NCBI GenBank assembly: GCA_964419145.1
Contig: CAYQOM010000006.1
Coordinates: 178,225 to 242,224, forward strand
From: UBA2336 sp964419145
Lineage (GTDB): Bacteria > Bacteroidota > Bacteroidia > Cytophagales > Cyclobacteriaceae
Length of the DNA stretch: 64,000 nt
Direction: 5' to 3'
Shown here: positions 50,611 to 58,569 of the stretch, one piece after another
Layout: each line of letters begins with the position of its first letter
Position numbering within the stretch: position 1 is the stretch's first letter
Translations under genes and position numbers: made by a program
Notes under the pieces: model-generated
What the model saw: only the letters and a program-made list of their open reading frames with translations
Told to the model about the DNA's origin: nothing
Databases searched by the model: none

Positions 50611-50633
50611 TTTTGCGCCTTCTTGACGCAAAA
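50611..50633 (-). promoter_or_regulatory. Leader hairpin of the rplC operon
   Basis: TTTTGCG (50611-50617) and CGCAAAA (50627-50633) form a seven-bp stem with a nine-base loop, between the predicted start of transcription and the rplC ATG. It could take part in feedback control by a ribosomal protein; no protein-binding mimic is recognised. Confidence 0.5.
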
Positions 50634-50640
50634 AGGACTG

Positions 50641-50671
50641 CAAAGATATGACATAAAGGATAGTTAGCAAA
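50641..50671 (-). promoter_or_regulatory. Promoter of the rplC ribosomal protein operon
   Basis: On the minus strand TTTG (50668-50671) and TATCTTTG (50641-50648) with a 19-base spacer fully match the Bacteroidota promoter. The sequence continues TATCTTTGCAG, the same as at the rpsH promoter. Initiation probably occurs near 50634-50638, leaving a leader of about 55-60 bases. Confidence 0.75.
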
Positions 50672-50788
50672 CCCGCCTTTTAAAATTTTTAGAGCATTAC
50701 AGGGCTTTAGGAATAAACTGGCTTGCCAAACCACTCGGCCCTTTCCATAATGTTGCTGAAGTGCTTATCATTGTCGGGGCGCTGAACT

Positions 50789-51805
50789 ATGATAAAAACC
50801 CTTAAAAAACATCCCTGGCTTATTCTTTCGGCACTTTTGGCCGCGCTTACTGTCCTGAACTTGTCGCAGGGAAGCGTGCAGATTTCTGTTTCAGATTGGC
50901 TCGGGTTGGCAGGTTTTGCACCAAATTCAAACCCGGTGATTCGCGATATAATTATCGATTTCAGGCTAACTAAAACCCTGACTTGCATCTTGGCCGGGGG
51001 TGCCCTCGCTTTAGGCGGGTTGATGATGCAGACCCTTTTCAGAAATCCGTTGGCGGGTCCCGATGTATTGGGACTCAGTTCTGGCGCAAGCCTGGCGGTT
51101 GCACTTCTGGTAATGGTCGGCAATCCCTTCATCGATAACCTGGGCGGATCATTTGTAATTTCCCTGGGGGCAACCTTGGGTTCTGCATCCATTCTGCTAC
51201 TTATTCTGGCAGTAGCCAACCGGATAAAAGACAATACCTCGCTATTATTGATCGGACTAATGGTGGGGGCCACCACGGCCTCTTTGGTTAGCGTATTACA
51301 GTTTGTAAGCCGAACCGAAGACCAGCATTACTTCCTCATCTGGACTTTCGGCAGTATGGGGGGGTTGAATTGGAATGAATTGATGGTATTGGGTGGTGTT
51401 CTTTTAACAGGCATCGTATTGGCATTTTATGTCTCCAAACCGCTAAATGCCTGGCTGTTGGGCGACAATTATGCCCGCAGCCTGGGTGTTAACCTCGCCT
51501 CTTCACGTTTTTTGATCATCATGGCCACCAGTCTGCTGGCCGGATCGGTTACAGCCTTTTGTGGCCCGATTGCCTTTATCGGTCTTGCCGTCCCTCACCT
51601 TACGCGACTCCTTATTAACACAACAAACCACAGAATATTGATACCCGGTGTACTGGTAATGGGCGCAAGCGTGATGTTGTTTTGCGATACGGTTGCCCAA
51701 CTTCCCGGAAGTGCCTATGTGTTACCAATCAATGCCATTACCGCGTTGATCGGTGCACCGGTAGTAATTTGGGTAATTGTGCGGGCGAAGAAAGTCGTGG
51801 TATGA
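50789..51805 (+). CDS. FecCD-type ABC transporter permease (iron-siderophore/cobalamin)
   Basis: A 338-residue inner-membrane permease with about ten membrane segments. Conserved blocks are FRLTKTLTCILAGGALALGG, MQTLFRNPLAGPDVLGLSSG and CGPIAFIGLAVPHLTRLL, which contacts the ATPase. The family imports iron chelates, haem or vitamin B12; the cargo cannot be told. The cognate ATPase is probably encoded at 52947-53930, but a minus-strand gene lies between them. No substrate-binding protein is in the window. Confidence 0.93.
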   Translation: MIKTLKKHPWLILSALLAALTVLNLSQGSVQISVSDWLGLAGFAPNSNPVIRDIIIDFRLTKTLTCILAGGALALGGLMMQTLFRNPLAGPDVLGLSSGASLAVALLVMVGNPFIDNLGGSFVISLGATLGSASILLLILAVANRIKDNTSLLLIGLMVGATTASLVSVLQFVSRTEDQHYFLIWTFGSMGGLNWNELMVLGGVLLTGIVLAFYVSKPLNAWLLGDNYARSLGVNLASSRFLIIMATSLLAGSVTAFCGPIAFIGLAVPHLTRLLINTTNHRILIPGVLVMGASVMLFCDTVAQLPGSAYVLPINAITALIGAPVVIWVIVRAKKVVV

Positions 51806-51806
51806 A

Positions 51807-52865
51807 TTATTGATTCTGAACCCAGACTTGAAATAGTTCGATCTTCTCCTGGTTTGCTTCAACCCACTTTATTGGGATTTCATTTTTGGAGGCAACAGCA
51901 GCCTGGTAACATAATACCTCTGTGAACCCGGCTTTACCCAATTCATAAAAAAAATCAACATAATAATTCCAAAGATCAGCTGATTGAGCTTGTTCTTTAT
52001 CTTTCTTCTTACTCTTTTTCTTTTTTGACTCCTTCTCTTTTAACTCGCCCAGTATTTGAAAGAAGCTGTGGGTATCAGCGGCAAACCGTTCAAATTCGTT
52101 TTTGTCTTTATGCTTATCAAGCGATGAAGCTGCGATTACCGAGAGCATAAGCTCACCTGAATCAAAACCTCCTTCTTCATTTGCGCTTATATTAATGGTA
52201 ATGTTATTTGGGTTTTCCGCATCACGTTTAACACCTTTATAGAAAAGATTGACCAACTGGCTGTATGCTTCAGCGGCACGTTCCGTGTGGTTTTCCAGCA
52301 TCATGAAAAAATACAAACATAAAAGAGCCTTAATGCGATCTCCCTTTTCCTTCTGAATGTAGCCCAAACGCAAATGACTACTGGCATGGCCCAGGTTAAC
52401 ACTGATACCGCGAATCAATGCTTGTTCAGCTTCATCACGCTGGTTTAGTCTGAGGCTACTGATGGCATAATTAAATAGAAGCAAGTATTCGTTGGGGTAT
52501 TTCTCCAATGCCTCTTTATATAACTCAACGGATTCCCGGGTTCTACCCACATCATCAAGCGCAGAACCCATAACAATAATGGCCGACAGCGTGATATTAT
52601 CGTTTTGATCGATTGCAGTCTTCGCATGGAAAATTACCTTTTCGTATTCTTTCATGTGGTAATAAGTTAGCGCCATTTCATAATGAACTAATGATGACGC
52701 TGAATCCAGCTTAAGCGCTTCCTGATATTTGGCAATAGCTTCCTCGTAGTTATGTGCATCATGAAGTGCAATGCCCTCACGAACAATGTTCTTTACCGCA
52801 TCAGACTGCGCAAAGGATGAAAACGAAAAGAAAAGAAAAAAGACAGCGGCAGTTGCTCGGGCCAT
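51807..52865 (-). CDS. Secreted TPR repeat protein
   Basis: A 352-residue protein with a signal peptide (AAVFFLFFSFSSFAQS) and about five TPR units in residues 25-200 (YEEAIAKYQEALKLDSASSL, YEMALTYYHMKEYEKVIFHA, YNYAISSLRLNQRDEAEQAL-like). The C-terminal third has a lysine-rich stretch (KESKKKKSKKKDKEQ) and no recognised domain. It is inverted between the two ABC transporter genes, one base from the permease stop, so it is likely an insertion or rearrangement rather than part of the transporter. Confidence 0.83.
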   Translation of the reverse strand: MARATAAVFFLFFSFSSFAQSDAVKNIVREGIALHDAHNYEEAIAKYQEALKLDSASSLVHYEMALTYYHMKEYEKVIFHAKTAIDQNDNITLSAIIVMGSALDDVGRTRESVELYKEALEKYPNEYLLLFNYAISSLRLNQRDEAEQALIRGISVNLGHASSHLRLGYIQKEKGDRIKALLCLYFFMMLENHTERAAEAYSQLVNLFYKGVKRDAENPNNITINISANEEGGFDSGELMLSVIAASSLDKHKDKNEFERFAADTHSFFQILGELKEKESKKKKSKKKDKEQAQSADLWNYYVDFFYELGKAGFTEVLCYQAAVASKNEIPIKWVEANQEKIELFQVWVQNQ

Positions 52866-52946
52866 GGTAAAAAGTTAAGTTCCAAAAGCAAAGACACCAT
52901 CTTTCAAAGTAATTTGCAAACCAAAACAGCCAGAATACCTGTGATC

Positions 52947-53930
52947 ATGCACGAACCTGAAAAAATATTGCTGACCACCCGGAATCTCAGCATCGGATAT
53001 TCTGCTGCACAACCCTTGTTCAATGAGTTGAATCTCTCCCTGCTGGCAGGCGAACTGGTTTGCTTCATGGGCCCGAATGGAATTGGAAAGTCGACCCTAA
53101 TTAAAACATTGGCTGGCCTGCAACAACCGCTACAAGGAACCATTAAGATTGGATCTTCCTCAACAGAAACTGAAAAAAAACTGTCGGTTGTACTTACGGA
53201 TCGTATTACCGCCACCAACATGACCGTAAAAGAACTGGTAACGTATGGCCGATATCCGTATATGAACTGGTCGGCCAGACTTACCAAACAAGACGAAGAG
53301 GCCATGGAGCAAGCCATTACCTTAACCCGTATTCATCAATTGGTGAACAAACAGATCGGCCAACTCAGTGATGGTCAAATGCAAATGGTGATGATTGCCC
53401 GGGCCCTGGCACAGCAAACGCCTCTATTATTATTGGATGAACCCACTGCCCATCTTGACCTAAATAATCGGGTGGAGATCATGAATTTGCTACGGGAACT
53501 GGCACATACTACCGGCAAAGGAATTTTAATTGCCACGCATGAGCTTGATCTTGCCTTGCAAACAGCCGATCGCATTTGGCTAACCGGCAAAGAACAAAAC
53601 CTGCTGACAGGAATTCCGGAAGACCTGGTGTTGGACGGATCATTCGATGAGACCTTCCGGTTTAAAGGATTTGACCTGAAAACCGGAAAAGTATTTCACA
53701 AACCCTGGCGAGGTGTCTCCATTAAAGCAGAAGGAAGTGGTTACGAACTCCTCTGGACAAAAAATGCATTGGAACGGAATGGATACTCCATTTCGAACGA
53801 TGCAAAAGTCAGTTTACACATTTCACCAGGACCTTCATGGTCCGTGTCTTCAAAAATGTCTGAGGAACGATTTGACACACTACGGGCTGTGCTGATATAC
53901 CTTGAAAATTTTACTAAATTTGATGCATGA
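52947..53930 (+). CDS. ABC transporter ATP-binding protein (FepC/BtuD-like)
   Basis: A 327-residue ATPase. Walker A is GPNGIGKST, the signature LSDGQMQM (LSGGQ with Gly replaced by Asp) and Walker B LLLLDEPTAHLD, followed by the switch His in IATHELD. The first 230 residues are the ATPase; about 90 further residues form a C-terminal extension with no recognised domain. It matches the FecCD permease at 50789. ATG at 52947 is preferred to an upstream TTG at 52914. Its stop overlaps the antitoxin start (ATGA at 53927). Confidence 0.92.
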   Translation: MHEPEKILLTTRNLSIGYSAAQPLFNELNLSLLAGELVCFMGPNGIGKSTLIKTLAGLQQPLQGTIKIGSSSTETEKKLSVVLTDRITATNMTVKELVTYGRYPYMNWSARLTKQDEEAMEQAITLTRIHQLVNKQIGQLSDGQMQMVMIARALAQQTPLLLLDEPTAHLDLNNRVEIMNLLRELAHTTGKGILIATHELDLALQTADRIWLTGKEQNLLTGIPEDLVLDGSFDETFRFKGFDLKTGKVFHKPWRGVSIKAEGSGYELLWTKNALERNGYSISNDAKVSLHISPGPSWSVSSKMSEERFDTLRAVLIYLENFTKFDA

Positions 53931-54154
53931 GCACCGTAGAATTAAAAAGTGAACTGCAGCGAATGATCAAAAAGGAGAATGATGTAAGCGTGCTCAACGC
54001 TATAAAGACTATCCTTGAAAAAACCAGTCTTGATCCGACACTGAAAAAGAAACTTACCAGTCGTGCGCTGAAATCAGAGAAAAATATAAAAGAGGGCAAG
54101 TTGATTTCCGTAAAAGACGTAATCAATCGTACCAATAGTCTTGTTGGTAAATGA
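53927..54154 (+). CDS. Probable antitoxin of a RelE/ParE-type module
   Basis: A 75-residue charged, mostly helical protein (MSTVELKSELQRMIKKENDV, LTSRALKSEKNIKEGKLISV). Its size and position directly before a RelE/ParE-like toxin, with a four-base overlap, indicate an antitoxin; the ending DVINRTNSLVGK is typical for binding the toxin. The DNA-binding fold is not recognised. Its own start overlaps the stop of the ABC ATPase, so it may be cotranscribed with the transporter. Confidence 0.72.
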   Translation: MSTVELKSELQRMIKKENDVSVLNAIKTILEKTSLDPTLKKKLTSRALKSEKNIKEGKLISVKDVINRTNSLVGK

Positions 54155-54453
54155 AAATTGTTTTCACTGAGCAAGCTTTAGCTAGTTTCGGAGAATGTTT
54201 ACAGTTCCTCGCCTTTACACAAGTTCCTCGATCTGTTATTTTGAAGATAAGGGATAGAATTGTTTCCAGAGTTATGAGCTTAAAAGAGAATCCATATAAA
54301 GGACAATTGGAATCTTACCTGGAACATCTCAATCTTTCGCACCGAAGAATTATCGAGGGTAACTACAAGATCATTTACAGAGTAGATTCAAACACGATTT
54401 TCATCACTGATGTCTTTGATAGTCGCCAGGATCCATCTAAAATGAAGGGATAA
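54151..54453 (+). CDS. RelE/ParE family toxin
   Basis: A 100-residue RelE/ParE-superfamily protein: MKIVFTEQALASFGECLQFL at the start, the core basic motif HLNLSHRRIIEGNYKIIYRV, and the terminal strand IFITDVFDSRQDPSKM. Family members cleave ribosome-bound mRNA or poison gyrase; the subfamily is not clear. The ATG overlaps the antitoxin stop (ATGA). Confidence 0.85.
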   Translation: MKIVFTEQALASFGECLQFLAFTQVPRSVILKIRDRIVSRVMSLKENPYKGQLESYLEHLNLSHRRIIEGNYKIIYRVDSNTIFITDVFDSRQDPSKMKG

Positions 54454-54544
54454 AACCAAATCAAACGATTGCAGTAATCCCTTCAAAAACTTTTCATTCA
54501 CAAAGCGGTTGATTTAGTAGCTTCGCACCTTTACTATTCAACCT

Positions 54545-56194
54545 ATGTTTGACCTGAACAGTCTGTTTCCCTACAAATTCAACAAGAAGTATTCAAAACC
54601 CGTGGCCTATTTCTCCATGGAGTTTGCCATCGATCAACCCTTAAAAATCTATTCGGGTGGCTTGGGATTTTTAGCCGGCTCGCACATGCGCAGCGCATAC
54701 GAGTTAAAACAAAATATGATCGGCATTGGCATATTGTGGAAGAAGGGCTATTACGACCAGGAGCGAAACGAAGACCAAAGCATGCGGGCAGCTTTCCGCA
54801 ACAAGGAGTATTCCTTTCTTACTGATACAGGAATTTTATTTCCCATCACCATTCATGGTGCGCGTGTGTATGTAAAAGCCCTGTTGCTGAAACCAGAGGT
54901 TTTTAAAACGGTTCCGGTCTTCTTACTCACTACTGATATTGCAGAAAACGACCACCTGGCACAAACCATCTCCCATCGCTTATATGATCCCAATCAAACT
55001 ACGCGCATTGCGCAATCTATTCTATTAGGAATTGGAGGTGCTAAACTGCTGGAGGTACTCGGTCGCGAAACGGAAATCTATCACATGAATGAAGGACACT
55101 CCCTTCCGTTGTGTTTCTATTTACTCGATAAATACAAAAACCTGGATGAGGTTAAAAAACGTGTGGTCTTTACCACGCACACACCTGAAAAAGCCGGAAA
55201 CGAAGAGCACAGCATTCCGTTGCTCGATCGCATGAGCTTCTTCAACGGACTTTCGGTTCAACAAGTGAACAGTTACATCCATCCTGAAAATGGTGTACTG
55301 AATTATTCGCTCTCCGCATTGCGTATGGCTAAGAAAGCCAACGGTGTCTCACAACTGCACGGTGAGGTAGCGCGCAAAATGTGGGGATCTTATTCCGGTA
55401 TTTGTGCGATCGATGCCATTACCAATGCACAAAACAAAACATACTGGCGCGATTACATGTTGGAGAAAGCGCTCGCCAAAGATGATGATGAGAAGTTGGT
55501 GTTGCGAAAGAAGATGCTCAAGAAAAAATTATTCCGGGTGGTGGCCAACCAAACCGGAAAACTGTTTGATGAAAACGTGCTGACACTGGTGTGGGCCAGA
55601 AGATTTGCCCAGTACAAACGCGCCAATTTATTGTTACGTGATTTCGACCGGTTTAGCCGGTTGGTTTCAAACAAAGAATTTCCCATTCAGATTATCTGGG
55701 CAGGCAAACCGTATCCCGAAGATTTTGATAGCATCAACAACTTTAATGAGATCCATTGGAAAATACGCGGCTTTAAAAATTGCACCATTCTTACCGGCTA
55801 CGAATTGTGGCTTTCCGGTCACTTGAAGCGTGGATCAGATGTTTGGTTAAACAATCCGCGCCTATATCATGAAGCATCGGGCACTTCAGGTATGACGGCT
55901 GCCATGAACGGCTCCATCAACTTCTCTATTCCGGATGGATGGATACCGGAGTTTGCGAAACACGGAAAAAACAGTTTTATCATTGAACCTGCGGCTGATA
56001 ATCTTTCGCAGGATGAACGCGATAAAGTTGAAGCCAATCGGCTTTACGATTTACTGGAAAACGAAATCATCCCGATGTATTACAAAAATCCGGCAAAGTG
56101 GATCAAGATCATGAAAGCAGGAATGCAGAATGTTGTGCCCTTCTTCGACTCAGCCCGAATGGCGGATGAGTATTATGAAAAGATGTATAGTTAA
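54545..56194 (+). CDS. Alpha-glucan phosphorylase family (GT35) protein lacking the PLP lysine
   Basis: A 549-residue short-form glucan phosphorylase. Conserved parts include YFSMEFAIDQPLKIYSGGLG near the start, EIYHMNEGHSLPLCF, TTHTPEKAGNEEHS and VWARRFAQYKRANLLL. The motif that carries the PLP lysine in phosphorylases (EASGTxxMK) reads EASGTSGMT at 443-451, so the lysine is Thr451 here. Without a Schiff-base lysine the protein may not be a normal phosphorylase; it could be a related glucan glycosyltransferase or a regulatory binding protein. A role in glycogen turnover is suggested by the GT3 synthase at 15002-16831. Confidence 0.85.
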   Translation: MFDLNSLFPYKFNKKYSKPVAYFSMEFAIDQPLKIYSGGLGFLAGSHMRSAYELKQNMIGIGILWKKGYYDQERNEDQSMRAAFRNKEYSFLTDTGILFPITIHGARVYVKALLLKPEVFKTVPVFLLTTDIAENDHLAQTISHRLYDPNQTTRIAQSILLGIGGAKLLEVLGRETEIYHMNEGHSLPLCFYLLDKYKNLDEVKKRVVFTTHTPEKAGNEEHSIPLLDRMSFFNGLSVQQVNSYIHPENGVLNYSLSALRMAKKANGVSQLHGEVARKMWGSYSGICAIDAITNAQNKTYWRDYMLEKALAKDDDEKLVLRKKMLKKKLFRVVANQTGKLFDENVLTLVWARRFAQYKRANLLLRDFDRFSRLVSNKEFPIQIIWAGKPYPEDFDSINNFNEIHWKIRGFKNCTILTGYELWLSGHLKRGSDVWLNNPRLYHEASGTSGMTAAMNGSINFSIPDGWIPEFAKHGKNSFIIEPAADNLSQDERDKVEANRLYDLLENEIIPMYYKNPAKWIKIMKAGMQNVVPFFDSARMADEYYEKMYS

Positions 56195-56204
56195 TCTGTT
56201 ACGC

Positions 56205-56247
56205 AAACCAAGCTGCGCAGGCAGGGGCGCAAAGAAAAACGTAAAGA
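56205..56247. repeat. Dispersed repeat with CGCAAAG units and GCAGGCAGGGGCGC
   Basis: The 76-base gap between the convergent phosphorylase and msrB genes includes ACGCAAACC, GCGCAGGCAGGGGCGCAAAG and AACGTAAAG. The GGCAGGG(A/G)CGCAAAG part (56220-56233) matches the repeat inside the Ada-like gene (13314-13329). It is an intergenic copy of that element. Confidence 0.6.
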
Positions 56248-56270
56248 CTTAAAAAATTTCGCGTTTCATT

Positions 56271-56780
56271 TTACTTCTTCTCTTTATAAAAAGTAAGCGA
56301 CACGGAGTTCACGCAGTAACGTTTTCCGGTAATAGTGGGGCCATCATCGAACACGTGGCCTAAATGTCCTCCGCAATTGGCGCACATAATTTCAGTACGT
56401 GTCCAGCCGTGTGATGTGTCCACTTCATATTTAATTTTACCACCAGCCATAGCCTGATCAAAACTTGGCCAGCCGCAATCCGAATCAAATTTCATGTCCG
56501 ATGTAAACAACTCTGCATTGCAAGCCGCACAGGAGTAAACACCCTTTTCGTTGGTTTTGTAATACTTACCGGTAAATGGGCGCTCGGTTCCTTTTTCACG
56601 GAGAATGTGATACTGCTCAGGCGTAAGCGTTTTCTTCCATTCCTCCTCCGTTTTAAAAACTTTCTGCTCAGCCACCACGGGCTTTTCTTTTTCAATAATC
56701 TTTGATTTCATGTCTTGTCCGTGCATACACGAGGAAAAAATTAAGCCGGTAAATAGTAATAAGATTTTATTCATGCTCAT
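56271..56780 (-). CDS. msrB: Peptide-methionine (R)-S-oxide reductase, probable lipoprotein
   Basis: MsrB reduces methionine-R-sulfoxide in proteins. A 169-residue protein: a signal sequence with a possible lipobox (GLIFSSC), a linker to about residue 45, then the MsrB domain with two zinc CxxC pairs (CAAC and CANCGGHLGH), GWPSF and the catalytic Cys in RYCVNSVSL. The signal suggests periplasmic or envelope repair. Confidence 0.92.
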   Translation of the reverse strand: MSMNKILLLFTGLIFSSCMHGQDMKSKIIEKEKPVVAEQKVFKTEEEWKKTLTPEQYHILREKGTERPFTGKYYKTNEKGVYSCAACNAELFTSDMKFDSDCGWPSFDQAMAGGKIKYEVDTSHGWTRTEIMCANCGGHLGHVFDDGPTITGKRYCVNSVSLTFYKEKK

Positions 56781-56823
56781 ACTAGCCAGTATTCAAGTAA
56801 AACAATTTGTCTCTGTAAAAGTT

Positions 56824-57375
56824 TCAATGATCAGCCTCAATGCTTTCAACGTGTACACTCAACTTAACCAAAACGGCATCAGCCAGGCTCACGCTCCACC
56901 CCCCGATTCCAAAATTGCGTCTGTTAATTGTGAATGAACCTACAAAAACCAAAGTGCCATCCGGTTTGTAAGTTACAGAAAATGGAAATGTAACCTCTTC
57001 AGGCTTTCCCTTTATGGTTAAGGTGCCCGTAACCTTAAACTCACCAGTATTTTTTCCAGGCTTTACAGAAGTTGAGGTAAAATATATATTGGAAAAACTT
57101 TTCACGTCAAAGTAATCCTTCTTTTGGAGATGTTTATCGCGTAAGTCAATCCCGGTTTGAAGGGTAGAAACAGGTATTGAAACATCAAATGAAGCTTGTT
57201 CCGGCTGTTCAGAATCAAACTTCACAGTCCCATTCAAGCTATGGAATGAGCCTGTAACGTTTACTCCAAAATTCTTGATAGAAAAAATTACAGCGTCCTT
57301 GCTATCTACTGGTGTATAACTTTGTGCATATGACGCTACAGGCACCACCAGTATCCACATGATAAGCCTGATCAT
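56824..57375 (-). CDS. YceI family periplasmic protein
   Basis: A 183-residue YceI-type lipocalin that binds long isoprenoid lipids. A signal peptide (MIRLIMWILVVPVASYAQ) precedes SYTPVDSKDAVIFSIKNFG, with the VTGSFHSLNGTVKF, KGKPEEVTFPFSVTY and GSFTINRRNFGIGG blocks of the family. ATG at 57375 is preferred over an upstream extension that overlaps the DM13 gene. Its own start is five bases from the DM13 stop, in the same operon. Confidence 0.9.
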   Translation of the reverse strand: MIRLIMWILVVPVASYAQSYTPVDSKDAVIFSIKNFGVNVTGSFHSLNGTVKFDSEQPEQASFDVSIPVSTLQTGIDLRDKHLQKKDYFDVKSFSNIYFTSTSVKPGKNTGEFKVTGTLTIKGKPEEVTFPFSVTYKPDGTLVFVGSFTINRRNFGIGGWSVSLADAVLVKLSVHVESIEADH

Positions 57376-57380
57376 AACAG

Positions 57381-57800
57381 TCAATCCAGTGCTGCCCGAC
57401 CAAACGGAACAGAAAATTGCTGACACCAGATGTGGACGTGTGAAAAATCAGCAATGTCCGGATTACCCGGAATGGTGTAAGATTGTTTTCCGGTTGTTGA
57501 TTTAAGAAAACCCAGGTTCAACGCTGAGTTTGCGTTTTCATCACGGCTAAGATACACACGAAGATCAGGACCATTTGAAGAACTGTAAGGATCCAACACA
57601 AGTGTTTTCACCCCATCCTTTTCATAAACAGATGCCTTGCCGGTAACGGTATAACCACCAGAACCCATAAACATGCCTGAAAAAATCAGCGTTGCCCCAT
57701 CACTATCAAATGCATCATTAATGGGTTTCGTGGGCGTATTCTCTTCGGCTATGCATGCAGTGAGAAAAAGAATCAGGAAAAAAAGATGAGTTCTCATCAT
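57381..57800 (-). CDS. DM13-domain lipoprotein
   Basis: A 139-residue protein with a lipobox (LFLTAC) and one DM13 domain: GSGGYTVTGKASVYEKDGV, DPYSSSNGPDLRVYLS, SALNLGFLKSTTGKQSYTIP and VHIWCQQFSVPFGRA, including the conserved Trp-Cys. DM13 domains are proposed to take part in redox or electron-transfer reactions. It sits two bases from the upstream outer membrane protein gene and directly before YceI. Confidence 0.87.
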   Translation of the reverse strand: MMRTHLFFLILFLTACIAEENTPTKPINDAFDSDGATLIFSGMFMGSGGYTVTGKASVYEKDGVKTLVLDPYSSSNGPDLRVYLSRDENANSALNLGFLKSTTGKQSYTIPGNPDIADFSHVHIWCQQFSVPFGRAALD

Positions 57801-57802
57801 GG

Positions 57803-58504
57803 TTAAAATTCTCGGCTAATCCCTATGGCCACCATTAATGATTTCCTCCTAAACCGGTCGTTAGGTTCAGGGAATTGCTGCACCTCGGTTTCGGTGGTGT
57901 ATTCCGTAAAATGAAATTGTGCTGCAGCCTTTACAGCCCACTGTTCACTGAAATAATAGCGACCATAAAATTCAGAGTTGAGACTACCCAGGTCATTATC
58001 ACTGATAAGGAGTGCATTAAATCCGGTAGGCTTTGCCGCACTGGTCTGTATTTCGGCCCCATTGATATACCGGCCCGATTTCTCCCCTCCAAATGAAAAT
58101 CCTAGAGCATCAATATTAAACCCGACAGACAGCTTATCAGTAAAAGCATACCTCAGGTTAATAAATACATTGAGGGAATTGACCTGAGGTGATTCAATCA
58201 AAAAGGAATCTACGTTGGCTGCTATTGTTTCCTTAAAAATAACAAGGGGCCCTGTTGCCTCAGATGTGATGTTAGCAGGAGCTGTTTCATAATATTGATT
58301 GCGACCAGAGTAGAAGGTAAACCGGCCGCCTATACCCATTGAAAACTTTTTCCTTTTGCCAAGATTCCAATCATGTCCATAGAGCAAGCTAAATGTGCCT
58401 TGCGAGTCGCCCACCGCAACTGTTGCATCGCCATATTTAATTTGTGCCCAAGTACTGCCGGGCAAGGCTAGTAAAAGAAAGAGGATAGCTTTTTTCATAC
58501 GCAT
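57803..58504 (-). CDS. Probable outer membrane beta-barrel protein
   Basis: A 233-residue protein with a signal peptide (AILFLLLALPGSTWAQ) and alternating hydrophobic strands such as FSMGIGGRFTFYSG, SLNVFINLRYAFTDKLSVGF, AVKAAAQFHFTEY and a C-terminal strand ending SLMVAIGISREF with terminal Phe, which is typical for Bam-inserted barrels. No named family is recognised. First gene of the barrel-DM13-YceI operon; the Crp/Fnr gene lies 65 bases upstream on the same strand. Confidence 0.75.
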   Translation of the reverse strand: MRMKKAILFLLLALPGSTWAQIKYGDATVAVGDSQGTFSLLYGHDWNLGKRKKFSMGIGGRFTFYSGRNQYYETAPANITSEATGPLVIFKETIAANVDSFLIESPQVNSLNVFINLRYAFTDKLSVGFNIDALGFSFGGEKSGRYINGAEIQTSAAKPTGFNALLISDNDLGSLNSEFYGRYYFSEQWAVKAAAQFHFTEYTTETEVQQFPEPNDRFRRKSLMVAIGISREF

Positions 58505-58569
58505 TTAACCTTAAAGCTAAAGGCACAGTTCCTGTACAGATGTCGTGCGTATGACAAGAAGGGCCTTTC

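Noticed and set aside
50707..51276. 189-codon open frame on the minus strand
   Set aside because: It lies antisense to the FecCD permease, whose family motifs are clear, and its translation has no recognisable domain or signal.
53913..53921. ACTAAATTT before the antitoxin as a third copy of the cassette operator
   Set aside because: Only one half-site is present; the inverted TTTAGT at N3 spacing is missing, and it lies in the coding end of the ABC ATPase gene.
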